Assembly (NCBI GenBank): GCA_029962745.1
Contig: CM057169.1
Span: forward strand, 16,466,514 to 16,530,513
Origin: Echinometra lucunter
Lineage: Eukaryota > Echinodermata > Echinoidea > Camarodonta > Echinometridae
DNA length: 64,000 nt
Direction: 5' to 3'
The notes beneath the pieces were generated by a model. That model had not been told where the DNA came from. It worked only from the letters and a program-made list of their open reading frames with translations, and ran no database searches. Of the stretch, positions 35,301 through 44,552 are shown piece after piece. Made by a program: the position numbers and the translations under genes. Every line of letters starts with the position of its first letter. Positions within the stretch are counted from its first letter, which is position 1.

Positions 35301-37077
35301 AGACGTGTGCTCTCTCACAAATATGGTTAATCACATCTTGATAACCTTCTTTTCCTGTTGAATTTCTGAAAATAATCAGTTTTTCACATTTAAAGTGTTT
35401 ATCTGAAAATTTTTATGTTGGGTATTTTTGCAGTTCTACCTGTTCTCCCTATGCAATTTAATCACTCTTTCATTTTAGAAACGGGTTATTGTGTTTCCTA
35501 CACATGATTGGTTATTAAACTGTAATACTTTTAATAATTGACTTCGGGACCATATCGTTATCCTTTCTCTATTAAAGTACTGCTGCTTTAGTACCACAGT
35601 TTGATATTTGAAGCAGCCCTTTAGGCCCTTTACCAAATATCATGTGAGTTTTGATTCTTCATTCCTCAATGTCAGTGGGGGGGGGGGGGGGGGGGTGCTT
35701 CACCGAGACTAAGATTGACTCAAATCACTCTTAACTATGGCAGGCCATTCGTGCCACTGTTTGCTTTCACATTCGGTCTTGCAAGGGATGCGCAAACCAT
35801 GGTCACGTATTTGCAGAATTTTCATTTTTTTTTTTCTTCATCAATGAACTATGAAAAATAGTCAATTCTGCAGATTTGTGACCATGATTTGCAAATCCTT
35901 TGAGAAATCCATGGTGAAAGAAAACAGTGGCATGAATGGCCAGCCATTTAGTCAGTCTTAAGGGGTGTTGCAAAAAGGTTGCAATCAATTGCAAATAATT
36001 GCTAATTTTGAAGCAACCATTCTGATTGGCTCAGGGTCTTCCCTTTAAAGAAGACATGCATGCAACAATAATTTTGATTGGCCAGTGACAATCAGTTGCA
36101 ACTTGCAATCGATTGCAACTTTCTTGCAACACCCCATTAGTCTTTGTGAAACACCCCCCCCCCCCCACCCCTCCCAGATGCGATAAGAGAAGCAGTCAGG
36201 TGTTCATTGTTGTCTAACTTTTATCTGAATGTTGGATTTTAAGTTTATTTTTGGAAACATGGAGAAGCAGGTTTGAGAGATGCCATCTTCAATCTGTTTT
36301 GAAGATGGTTTCAAGATTTGTCTGTTTTATTAGTGCCCACAAAATAACACGCTACAGTTGTTACAAGCAGCATATGGGTTATTTGCAATTACATCTTTAC
36401 CGGGATAGTCTGCTGTGCTGTATAAAGGTACATTTCCATCTATACTTTGAAAATGGAGGGGGGGGGGTGAGCATATGGAGTGTTATCATGTCAATGTGTG
36501 ATTTTGTGCACTGTAATCATTTCCACACTCTGAATTCTGTATTAGAGAAATCTTCATGAACATTTTTTTTTCAAACATGCAACCAGATTCAGTATTCTTT
36601 GGTTATGGGGATTGGGAAAGGGGGAATTTGGCTTAAGTACAAGGACAACTGCACTTTCATTTCCAGGTTGAGGCTAAAATTGGGATCAGATATGGACTGA
36701 CTGCCAACTGTACCAAGTACTTTTCTGGTTTTCTCTTTTCTACCCAACAACATTCACACATCTTTATTTTTACTGTATTTATCACTATCTTCCTGTATTT
36801 TCTGCAGGGCATCGACCTTGCAAATGCATTTGGAGACCTTAGCCTCACAGGAGATACTGGCCACCCGAGAGGTCCCCCTTCCCCTAGGGCCACTCAGCAT
36901 GCCTGGGAGAGTGGTCAGGTTGACTACAGGGGGGCAGACAGCTTCGACAACATCATGGGCCGAATCAGTGAAGTCATGAGTGACCCTACTGTAGCAGCCG
37001 CTGCACTGGATAGCAATACCATCACGCCTGTGAATGTCGGTCGGGCAGCTGCGGAGAGCAACACTACAAAAAGCTAG
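11291..37077 (+). CDS. GYG: Glycogenin (self-glucosylating glycogen primer), complete
   Basis: Nine coding exons: 11291-11303, 16483-16624, 17152-17326, 22024-22186, 23960-24086, 24911-25097, 29961-30233, 31898-32041 and 36808-37077. Phases chain correctly and give about 497 aa. Glycogenin is a cytosolic GT8 enzyme that attaches glucose from UDP-glucose to its own tyrosine and hands the primer to glycogen synthase. Visible: N-terminal [11 protein letters not shown] nucleotide-sugar motif; the Mn-binding DAD at 106-108 in [52 protein letters not shown] with Tyr199 aligned to the human acceptor Tyr195; and C-terminal [17 protein letters not shown], the synthase-binding motif. Residues 270-408 are a low-complexity, His/Pro/Ser/Glu-rich linker, longer than in human GYG1 and nearer GYG2 in total length. 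The 25.8-kb span is mostly introns loaded with repeats. An alternative end is possible at 34314-34469. Confidence 0.96.
12014..12198. mobile_element. Mutator-type MITE, copy 1 (glycogenin intron 1)
   Basis: 185 bp with a perfect 9-bp target duplication TATGACTAT (12005-12013, 12199-12207). Long inverted ends read TGGGGTGGTGCAAGAAAG and CTTTCTTGCAACACCCCA, continuing through CGATTGCAA. A 9-bp duplication is typical of Mutator-like elements. Confidence 0.85.
12928..13090. mobile_element. MITE with GGGCCCCATTTCATAAA ends (glycogenin intron 1)
   Basis: Left GGGCCCCATTTCATAAA pairs with the inverse of TTTATGAAACAGGGTCC. The inner arms also pair (GTTGTTACAATGGCAACTCT against AGAGTTGCTATCATAGCAAC). 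No clear target duplication. Confidence 0.7.
13356..13850. mobile_element. 0.5-kb dispersed MITE, copy 1 (glycogenin intron 1)
   Basis: Nearly the same sequence as 51384-51890. Left end TTAAAGGCATTGGTTAAC; the right end is cut short at GTTAACCAAGCC. The shared interior includes GTGAACCAATGTTTGAAA and a run around CGTCTCGTGAGACG-like GTCTCGTGAGACGAAGG. Confidence 0.8.
13851..16482. other. Rest of glycogenin intron 1
   Basis: AT-rich intronic DNA with a long C run at about 14694-14716. Short open frames here have no motif or splice support. Confidence 0.6.
16483..16624 (+). CDS. GYG: Glycogenin exon 2
   Basis: Acceptor CAATACAG; encodes [13 protein letters not shown] through APEVTQPM; donor GTATTT. 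This is the first beta strand and UDP-glucose-binding segment of the GT8 fold, very close to vertebrate glycogenin. Confidence 0.95.
16625..17151. other. Glycogenin intron 2
   Basis: 527-bp intron with GTATTT...TTTGCAG borders. No repeat or gene seen inside. Confidence 0.8.
17152..17326 (+). CDS. GYG: Glycogenin exon 3 (DxD motif)
   Basis: Acceptor CTTTGCAG, phase 2 in and phase 0 out; donor GTGAGT. Encodes [19 protein letters not shown] and [12 protein letters not shown], including the DAD metal-binding site. Decayed copies of its 3' half lie directly downstream. Confidence 0.96.
17327..17805 (+). pseudogene. Tandem fossil copies of glycogenin exon 3 with its donor site
   Basis: Three successive degenerate copies of the exon-3 3' half plus the adjoining C-rich intron start. 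Anchored on ACTGCTGGAG (17271 in the real exon), they recur at 17444, 17590 and 17739, spacings of 173, 146 and 149 bp. The first copy (about 17386-17499) is still open over 33 codons, ends at the same GTGAGT, but changes the DAD triplet to DAN. The third and fourth units have stops and indels. None has the 5' half of the exon or a usable in-frame acceptor. Confidence 0.88.
18830..18870. promoter_or_regulatory. Perfect palindrome with two CRE-like TGACGTCA sites
   Basis: GGTACCCACTTTGACGTCA, then AAA, then the exact inverse. Two full TGACGTCA octamers lie 3 bp apart. A related GGTACCCACTTTTACGTCA copy follows near 18959. TGACGTCA is the consensus CREB/ATF site; activity here is unproven and the structure may just be a transposon end. 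Confidence 0.5.
19267..19385. repeat. 11-bp minisatellite TCGTCCGTCCG
   Basis: About ten units of TCGTCCGTCCG. Open in several frames on both strands only because of its composition. Confidence 0.95.
19386..20905. repeat. 157-bp tandem array with DR1-like AGGTCAAAGGTCA in most units
   Basis: The anchor GGGTTGTAG recurs at 19441, 19598, 19755, 19912, 20069 and 20226, exactly 157 bp apart, then decays (20391, 20605, 20762). AGGTCAAAGGTCA is present perfectly at 19500, 19657, 19814, 19971, 20128, 20285, 20517 and 20821, and mutated at 20664. Extra AGGTCA half-sites sit on both sides. Confidence 0.9.
21630..21818. repeat. Long hairpin (glycogenin intron 3)
   Basis: CAAATACTAAATTATCCC pairs with GGGATAATTTAGTATTTG around a central GTTTTACC...GGTAAAAC stem. 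Outer arms TAAATAGTGCAT and ATGCACTATTTA also pair. Foldback or MITE relic. Confidence 0.7.
22024..22186 (+). CDS. GYG: Glycogenin exon 4
   Basis: Acceptor TTTGCCACAG; encodes [31 protein letters not shown] and GSFDG; donor GTAAGG, phase 1. Highly conserved active-site segment. Confidence 0.96.
22262..23890. repeat. 1.6-kb GAT/GAG purine-rich minisatellite (glycogenin intron 4)
   Basis: Dense GAT, GAG, GAA and GGT triplets on the + strand over most of the intron between exons 4 and 5. A higher-order duplication is visible: TGATACTTTGATAGTGGTAA at 22581 and again at 23181, and CTTTGATAGTGGTGCAG at 22891 and 23425. Long acidic, Met-rich or His/Ser-rich open frames here are repeat artefacts. 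Confidence 0.95.
23960..24086 (+). CDS. GYG: Glycogenin exon 5 (acceptor tyrosine)
   Basis: Acceptor AAATACAG; encodes [13 protein letters not shown], then [21 protein letters not shown]; donor GTACAT, phase 2. Tyr199 and Tyr201 correspond to the human Y195/Y197 pair; Tyr195 is the known autoglucosylation site. Confidence 0.96.
24087..24910. other. Glycogenin intron 5
   Basis: Contains a (GT)n stretch at about 24171-24194 and a C run at about 24510. No other feature seen. Confidence 0.7.
24911..25097 (+). CDS. GYG: Glycogenin exon 6 (end of catalytic domain)
   Basis: Acceptor CCAAACAG; encodes [21 protein letters not shown] through [18 protein letters not shown]; donor GTGAGG, phase 0. Matches the conserved VHFLGxxKPW stretch that closes the GT8 domain. 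Confidence 0.95.
25098..29960. other. Glycogenin intron 6 (4.9 kb)
   Basis: AT-rich. A hairpin at 25549-25591 (CAAAGATTATAAAG with its inverse CTTTATAATCTTTG), poly-T/A runs at 25931, 28509 and 28640, and a 23-G run at 29256-29278. No additional exon is convincing. Confidence 0.65.
29961..30233 (+). CDS. GYG: Glycogenin exon 7 (His-rich linker)
   Basis: Acceptor TTTGGCAG, donor GTACGC, phase 0-0, 91 codons. Low-complexity sequence with [13 protein letters not shown] and PQHHHLE histidine clusters. No family homology is expected for this linker. Support is the single open frame, the splice sites and phase agreement. The His clusters could bind metal, but that is only a guess. Confidence 0.82.
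30234..31897. other. Glycogenin intron 7
   Basis: AT-rich intron without recognisable repeats or genes; several TACATGTA motifs. Confidence 0.65.
31898..32041 (+). CDS. GYG: Glycogenin exon 8 (acidic/polar linker)
   Basis: Acceptor ACACTGTAG, donor GTAGGT, phase 0-0, 48 codons rich in Thr, Glu, Pro and Gln. Symmetrical phase means it could be skipped without a frameshift. Composition and higher GC than the surrounding intron support coding. Confidence 0.75.
32042..34313. other. Glycogenin intron 8, first part
   Basis: AT-rich. An A/C-rich stretch at 32818-32875 preceded by a more GC-rich 32740-32815 may be the tail of an old retroelement, but nothing diagnostic is present. TACATGTA motifs cluster at 33480-33630. 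Confidence 0.5.
34314..34469 (+). CDS. Candidate alternative last exon of glycogenin
   Basis: A strong pyrimidine tract ends in CTCCGTAG at 34306-34313. In the phase-0 frame required by exon 8 there are 51 open codons, then TAG at 34467-34469, and AATAAA at 34584-34589. The encoded tail is basic ([10 protein letters not shown]), not found in known glycogenins, and would replace the synthase-binding C-terminus, giving about 459 aa. Alternatively it is a chance open stretch. Confidence 0.4.
   Translation, partial: TKQQGIGKANVKERSRRRQRKTQDETFDKRPRGYFFIQSEFRNTNNPKFNS
34662..35035. mobile_element. hAT MITE (Charlie/MER-type ends) in glycogenin intron 8
   Basis: 374 bp with ends CAGTGCTTCTCAACC and GGTTGAGAAGCACTG, a perfect 15-bp inverted repeat, and an 8-bp duplication ATCTAAAG / ATCTGAAG (34654-34661, 35036-35043; one mismatch). 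The ends closely match the hAT-Charlie terminus known from vertebrates. Confidence 0.88.
35961..36136. mobile_element. Mutator-type MITE, copy 2 (glycogenin intron 8)
   Basis: Same family and orientation as 12014-12198: GGGGTGTTGCAA ... TTGCAACACCCC, with the shared core GATTGGCTCAGGGTCT and AAGACATGCATGCAA. The flanking 9-mers TCAGTCTTA and TTAGTCTTT are a decayed target duplication. Confidence 0.82.
36808..37077 (+). CDS. GYG: Glycogenin exon 9 (glycogen synthase-binding tail)
   Basis: Acceptor TTCTGCAG, phase 0, 89 codons then TAG at 37075-37077. Contains [17 protein letters not shown] at residues 441-457, the conserved C-terminal motif that recruits glycogen synthase, followed by about 40 residues of Ala/Thr/Asn-rich tail absent from human GYG1. 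Confidence 0.95.
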   Translation, partial: GIDLANAFGDLSLTGDTGHPRGPPSPRATQHAWESGQVDYRGADSFDNIMGRISEVMSDPTVAAAALDSNTITPVNVGRAAAESNTTKS

Positions 37078-37802
37078 ATAGATGATTTGATCAAGCCTTG
37101 TTGTATGTTAAAGATTTATATTATGAGAGCTGAAAAATTGTGTAATCAAGGTAATGCATTGATTACTAGTCCATTACTATTCCTAGTCACCAATTGTGAT
37201 GACAGATTAAGTAGGTGCCAATTGCAATGATAACTAGTCATTTATTATCTTTTCAGTTTAGTCACTTATTACAATGACCCATTGACAAGTCACTGATTTA
37301 ATTGATGACTTAGTGACTAGTCACTCACTGCAATGTGGACCGATGACACTAGTCAGTACTTAGTCATGGATTGTGAGATAGACTAGTCACTGATCGCAGT
37401 GATGACTAATATCTAATCATGGTCTAGTCGCTGATTGCAACAATGGCTATTGGTAGTTATTGACTTATATCTGATTGCAATGAAGATCATGACTAACTAG
37501 TCATTGTAATGTGGACTAATAATCATTTATGCTTGTGATTACAGTCACATTGATTCAATTTAAGTTTCTTCGAGCTGACCTGTGGTTGCCCATAATTTGG
37601 CTCATTTATGATACATGTTAGTGTGTGAAAAAAGGTTGAAAACTAAGGTGACTTAAATATAAATTGTGCTCCTAGCAGGATTATAATGTCTGTTAAAACC
37701 AAGAAAGGAAACAACTTGTAACAATGTGGTGTAAATGTAGGCCTACATGTAGAGCTCAAACCTCTCTGGTTCTGAGCAGTGATTTTGTTACTTGGTAATA
37801 AA
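37078..37802 (+). other. Probable glycogenin 3' UTR
   Basis: Follows the TAG. AATAAA at 37797-37802 is the first good polyadenylation signal I see. 37190-37520 is a degenerate array of CTAGTCA/TGACTAG words spaced by CATTGCAATGA-like segments. Confidence 0.5.
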
Positions 37803-38142
37803 AAAAAATTGTTTAAAAAGAAGAAATCTCAATGTTAGTGTAGATACATCAGGTGCTTTATGGTGACAGTGACACAAAGCTGAAATGCTGCTAGCATCAA
37901 AGGCAAAGCTCAAGCAAGATTAAAAAGTTGTAAATTAAATCATACACCTATGTTACCATTTTTTAGAATGGGAAATCCTTTGATTGAGGGAGGATATGAC
38001 AAATTACTGCCTCTTGGATTTTGCTAACTTTCTAAACATTCAACACAAAGGAAAAAATATGTCTTGAAGTTGAAGGTCAATATTGTTTACTTCTTTATAT
38101 GCAGTTTGGTATAGACTCTTGACACCTGCATTGCAAAGTTCT

Positions 38143-38578
38143 GGGGTGGTATTCAATTCAGTACTTACATCAGAAATATAAGTATTTTTCCTAGTTTTTT
38201 ACTTAGATAAAGAACTCAGCAAAATTTGGTATTCAATTCATTATTCTGGCTAAGTATTTTACTCTAAATCTAAGACACCTACCTAAGAGACTTAAGCCAA
38301 TTATTTTGGAGGCCTTGATTGACAGGAATAGATTTTATACTCAGTCATCATGAGCTGCGCGGAATTATATCATAGTGTATTAGAGCGCATTTAATGCGAC
38401 ATGTTAATTGCGCATTGACGTCACAATGCTTATCAGTAAGAATTTTGGCTTAAAGTTGGCTTACTAAAGTAAAATTCAAAGTATTGAATTGAATATGACT
38501 TAAGCAAATTTCTTAGCCAAGTAAAATACTTAGTACAAGTTTTACTTAATCGAAGTATTGAATTGAATACCGGCCCTG
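38143..38578. mobile_element. MITE with GGTATTCAATTCA ends
   Basis: 436 bp. Left GGTATTCAATTCA and right TGAATTGAATACC are exact inverses, flanked by a 5-bp duplication GTTCT (38138-38142, 38579-38583). Internal copies of the terminal motif and CTTAGCCAAG-like words. The 5-bp duplication does not by itself decide the superfamily. Confidence 0.75.
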
Positions 38579-38583
38579 GTTCT

Positions 38584-40346
38584 CTGTTATTCCAGTGTTG
38601 AGATTTGACTAAAAATCTGTCAAATATTTCAGCCCAATTGGACTTGGACATGCAACTTATCTTCCTGTAGGCATGTTGCGAAATCATTTGGCGATCCACT
38701 TTCTTTACAAAATTCTGGAACTGTAGATGCAGTCATCAGAATATCGATTTCAACATGTCAGTGTTACTGCATGAGAATTTAAACTATGTATATTTTGATG
38801 TTTGATTGTTCACACTGATACGTGTACCTGTAGGTTGTCATGAAGGGACAGGCTGTAGAAAAGAAAAAAATCTACTAAGCCACTCGTACATGAGAAAATC
38901 AGAATGTTTGTAGACATGTTGGTTCAAGGCCTTGTATCACAGGAGTATATTTGATAAGGAAGGTAACAAAATCAAGATTTTTGTGTATATTTTAAGATGA
39001 AGTATATGATGATAATCATAATATTGTGTGCACTAGGTGCAAAGAAACAGTTGTGCACATTTGAAGTACAAGTTTGGAATGAAACTTATGAATATACTGT
39101 CAGGTATAATGTAATGTAAATGCGTGTCAGAGGAACTGCAGCAGTTCTGCTGTCCTTCTTTACCTAGCCAATACTGGAACTATCATTTCAGCTGAAAATT
39201 AGACCCATCCCAACTGGTCAGTAGCATCACATTTCAGAAATATAAAAATAATTGTTTCAATATTTCTTCCCATACAAGGAATACTGGACATTTTCACGTA
39301 TATGAGTGGCTCGTCAATTTTGACAAGTTAGAATAACGCCGTATCTTCCTTTTGTCTTATAGTTTTACTTGGTTTTTCAAACTAAACTCCTCTTTTTTAT
39401 TTCTAAGAATTTTAGACAAATTAAGGATGGAGGTTTATCTGTGGAGTATCAGAAAATTGTTCTATTTTCTTGTAACAAAAACTCTGAAAAATATGATTGT
39501 GTGTGTATATCCATGGAATGATGCAAGTATAATATAATATAAAAGGCTGCTAAGGTTCCTATTTTCCAGAGTTGTAATTTGTGCATGAAATCGATATTAC
39601 ATTGGAAAATGTACAACACATTGTTGAAGGTTGTTGAATGTTGCTTTCTGATAATCCGTTGTCCCACCTACATGCACATGTACTTATGAGTTCGTGCTCC
39701 CAATCATTCTTTTGCTCTTTAAGTGTTTTTAGAAAAAGATGCAAAGCTGATGTAGTGATTGATTTTCTTGCCTATTGTTTTACAGCTCAAAAGATGTATG
39801 GACCTTCAGTAGACAAGGAAAGCAGAATTGTTTTCAGATTTTTTTTTTAAACATCTGCCTAGAACAGTGTTTCACTGGTAGCGTCTCATGAGACAGATGT
39901 ACATTTACTCCTTGAGTCAAAGTTGACATCATCATGCACGTAGAATATCTGCGCTTGTTTTGATTTTTAGTTGTTTTTTTTTTTTTCATCTTGAACTTTG
40001 ATGAAACCTTAAGATGTATTTTAATTCCTTTAAAGCTGACACAGTTCCCAAATACTGAACATGCAGTAAAGCTCCCTTTCAGGATGAAGCACTTGTTCTC
40101 CATTATGTTCTCCAGTCATTCACAGGTGATGTGGGGCTAAGATGTTGCTCACTCTGTGTTAACTTGGCAAACTTGGCAAAGTGCCTAACAACTATGAACC
40201 ACCCATGATCTGTATATTTTCCTGATGCTGTAGCTATTGCCCAATGTTTGATGTTTGGTCATTCCTGGTGTTTCTGGGCTACTTTGTAATACTTTTGATA
40301 TCACAAATGATATAACTGAAGTTTTTTTGAAAAGGGTCCCCCCCCC

Positions 40347-40378
<32 letters not shown>

Positions 40379-41040
40379 TAGATATCCACCATCGGTCGGT
40401 ATGAAAATTCTTTCATAGCATGAAGTAAAAATAACATCAATTCCTGTACCATGGGGTAGTAATCATTTGTTAATATTTTGAAAGGTATATATATGTATTT
40501 GGGGGGGGGGGTGAGAAGGGAAGAAGGTGTAGTTTCCTTTCCAGTGTTTCTCCTGTTTTCCTTTGAAACTAGATTTATTGCCAAAGATTATGTTTCGTAT
40601 ATTTACTCTTTCCATGCTCATTTAATTGTTGAGGAAAATAATGACAATTGCTCTTTTGATATTTCCTTTAAAATCTATTTCCCTCAGTGCAGCAATTAGA
40701 TAGATATCACTAAAGCACACTAGCTGTTTTTAGTTTCACTGGTTCAGTGGAGGAGAAAGCTTATTATTACGATTGTTCAGTTTTATAATACGAATGTGCA
40801 CTGATGCCAAAAGAACATTATGAATGAACAAAGAATGAGGAAGAGTTTTGAAATTATGGGAAATGGAAACTTTGTGTATTAAAATGACTTCACTCTATGT
40901 GCTCCTGGCTTTTACAGCATCGTCCTGTAGAGTATTATGTACAAATCACCAAAGGACATTTTGCTGTTTGTTAGAGAAACAATATACTTCTGTAAAAAGA
41001 TATTGTAAGTTCAAATATATATTCCATTAATATAAAAGCA
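38584..41040. other. Intergenic, AT-rich, no gene seen
   Basis: Unique-looking AT-rich DNA with homopolymer A/T runs (40347-40370) and a G run at 40501. Short open frames lack any support. Confidence 0.6.
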
Positions 41041-41455
41041 ACTAGGTAACTAGACTAGTCAGTATACAAGTACACTCCTATGAATTAGGTTGTTTACAAC
41101 TTGAACAGCCACTACGTAACTAGACTAGTCAATATACAAGTATAATCCCATGAATTAAGTTGTTTACAACTTAAACAGCCACTGCGTAACTAGACTAGTC
41201 AATATACAAGTATAATCCCATGAATTAAGTTGTTTACAACTTAAACAGCCACTGCGTAACTAGACTAGTCAATATACAAGTATAATCCCATGAATTAAGT
41301 TGTTTACAACTTAAACAGCCACTACGTAACTAGACTAGTCAATATACAAGTATAATCCCATGAATTAAGTTGTTTACAACTTGAACAGCAACTAGGTGAC
41401 TAGTCAATATACAAGTACACTCCCATGAATTAGGTTGTTTACAACTTGAACAATC
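41041..41455. repeat. 70-bp tandem repeat, about six units
   Basis: GTAACTAGACTAGTC recurs at 41046, 41116, 41186, 41256 and 41326, with a decayed copy near 41395. The period is exactly 70 bp. Each unit has a TTGTTTACAACTT inverted word. The inner units are nearly identical, so the array expanded recently. Confidence 0.95.
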
Positions 41456-43771
41456 ATTTTGATTGATATATTTTTGGGCTTATTTCACATGTGATTCGTT
41501 CACTTCAAGATAGCAAGTTATGCAAACTCTATAGTAGCCATTTTATGGAAATTTGAAGAAAAGAAAGTGATAGAAACAATTTCATATATAGAAATATGAT
41601 ATATGATAGTATCTGATGACATGTTATTGAAGGTTTACTGACCGACTTGCGTTCAAGCTAATGCTGTTCTGCCAGCCAGGGTGATGTATAAAATCGGGTG
41701 CGCGCACAAGCTAACGCCCTACTGTCAGCTGGGCGATGAATTATTTTTTACTGACCGACTCATGTCCAGCATAAGTCTTGGTCTACAGACTGAGCCCTAT
41801 TTTCTATTCTTTTTTTTTTTTATCCTTGTGGATTTCATTTTGAAAAATGCAGTAGTAGAAAAGTTAGTCCCTTTTTGAAGAACAGGATATTTTGATGATT
41901 TCTGTGTTTTTTTATCTGTGTTTTTTTAAAGATTGTCACTGCCCAAACTGCTACCACCCATTGCACAAATACAATTTTATGCAACAGGGCCAAGGTTTAG
42001 AAGAGCCAACTGTCATTGTCATGCTCTTGCACATTTAAATTTAATTAACAATGGACTTTTTACTGCTCATAAGTTGAATTGAGTATCTTTGATTAGTATT
42101 AGGGTTATTATGAGTGCTATGAAAATGATTACATCTAATGTTGATGATGAAGCCAAATTGGTTGTACATTGTATTTGATAATTTTCTGATTCAGTGCTCT
42201 TACTTTGTACCTTTCTATATATCAGAACTGTATTTTACCCAAGATACTTTTGGAATTATCTTTGGAGATAGATATATTTGGATTTTGGGGGAAGATTATT
42301 CTTCTACATTATCAGGAATCTTATTTGGCTGATATTTTGTTGTTGTTGTTGTTTAAAGAGAAGGAAATTACATTTCTCAGGGCTGTATTTTGAAGGGAAG
42401 TGATATGAAATAGCTCTATCGCTGCAGTGCAGTAAAGGCAGTGTTTCGGTACATGTACAAAATTCAGTGTTACATTTGCTCTTACTCTTAGAAGAAAAAA
42501 ACATACCACATATTTTGTGGATAGTGGTATGTGTAAGTCATACATTTACATTGGATTTTTTTTTTTTTAAAGGTCATGTTTTCTTGGGCTGGGGTCTTTT
42601 ATTAATCTATTTGGACTGATTTTGAATTGCATTAATTTGATTTTATCTTGGTGTTTTATTTCATGAACATATTTCCCTTTTTTTTTAAAAAAAAACATTA
42701 AAAAAATCTTCAAGTATTTCACCTATGGATATACCAAGAAGGGTCTCATGAAACATTTAAAACATGAAAAGCCCAAAGAAAGAAATTTTAATACATTATT
42801 GTTTAACAACAGAAGCCATGTCCCATTCACCTTAAAATACGACTGAAAATAATTGCCCCAAAAAAACAACAAAAAATTGGAAAAAAGTTGTGAGGTATGA
42901 AGCATTGATGAAATTCTTCAAACTTTGCAGTTCTCTATTAAAAGCAATATTCATATTTGCCAGTGTATAGCAAATGATCCTTGTTGATACAGTAATTGGG
43001 AAGTTGCTCTTTAAATGCTGCATTACTGCTGCACTTTGTATTTATATTATTTAGGCTACTTAGATTTAAATGAAAAAAAGTTTTTTCTTTACCTTATAAA
43101 AAGTATAGAAAAACAAAATTTGAATTTATTAATCATGATTTAGTTCACTCAAATTCTCTGCACAACTATTTCCTATTGCACAGCTATTCCGTATCATGGT
43201 TTTCCTTTTTACTTCTTGAGATTATTCAAATACCGAATGAACGATCTCCCGCATGCTACTTTTCAATGGAAATTCAATGAATCGCTGTATAGGGCTACTC
43301 CACAGTGTGCTTCATATCAATGTGCTTATTGAAGATGGAGCATTACCACACTGTATCAACTATACCACCCTGACATGTCACTGTGTGAAACTTCACTACA
43401 ACTCTATGAACTCCACCTTATCGTTATGTTGCAGTTGTTCTGGTTCTTACATCTTGTCTTCCTCTCTTTATTGTAAAGAAATCAATGTCACAAACAACGA
43501 AAGTTATTGATGTGTAGAACTTGTAGTCTTTGTTTTTACTGTTGATCTGTAAATTATGCAGGCTAAAGGAATATGTAAGTAGGCGATAAAAGTTCTTAGA
43601 ACTACAGGTAGAGTATGATCATGATAAGTCTCACCAAATGTTGGGTAAAATTTTACCCTATGTGGCATAAAAATGAAACCTGTGTTGATGTTAGATTTTA
43701 TTTTTAGTCAAGATTGACCGTTACAACTAGTCTGGTTTTAACTTAAGTATAAGTGATCCCATCGGTGTCAG

Positions 43772-43802
<31 letters not shown>

Positions 43803-44360
43803 AGGCTTGGCGAGACTCCATGCCTGTTTCTGTTACACTTTTATCCCGTGGAATAAACAAAGTATTTCATCATGCCTTTGTAATAATAACTGGAATTGCA
43901 AATTTGTCCCACTCGACAATTGTGATATTTGTGAAGAATTGTTATAAAGAGTAACACCAGGAAATTGGTTGGATATCCCCTTTGTTTTTAATAATTAGTG
44001 TTCTAAATGGCATTGTTATTCTTAGAGATACAAGTCAAATTTTGTCAAAATGCTGATTATAATTCATTCAGGAAAATCATAGGTGATTTCTAACGTCAAA
44101 ATCTTTTTCTTTCTTGCCAATTTTGGCATGAACATGTACTTAAAGTTCAAAATAGTTTTCCTGTCATTATGTGTGTTTTTTTTAATATAATGTTCATTGT
44201 TTGATGTTTGTTTTCTTATTCTTCGTTTCTTTTATCATCCTTTGAAGTAGTATTATCATACATGATATATATTATACATTTGCATGTACATGTTTACCGT
44301 CCTGTAGTTAGACTCAGAATATTTAAAGGATTTAACATTCATGTTCTTGTTTTTAAATAT
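41456..44360. other. Intergenic, AT-rich
   Basis: No gene recognised. (ATT)n at about 43774-43800. Poly-T/A runs at 41810 and 42555. Confidence 0.6.
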
Positions 44361-44552
44361 CATGAACATTATATTACCCATATATAGACCCGTTTTAAGG
44401 ATTTGTGAAGAAGTTCACTTTCTTGTCTTACGTTTCATAAAATCTCTACCCATATCATGAACATTATATTTCCCATATATAGACCAGTTTTAAGGATTTG
44501 TGAAGAAGTTCACTTTCTTGTCTTATGTTTCATAAATTCTCTACCCATATAT
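44361..44552. repeat. 95-bp tandem duplication
   Basis: CATGAACATTATATT at 44361 and 44456 starts two nearly identical units that share GGATTTGTGAAGAAGTTCAC. Confidence 0.9.
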
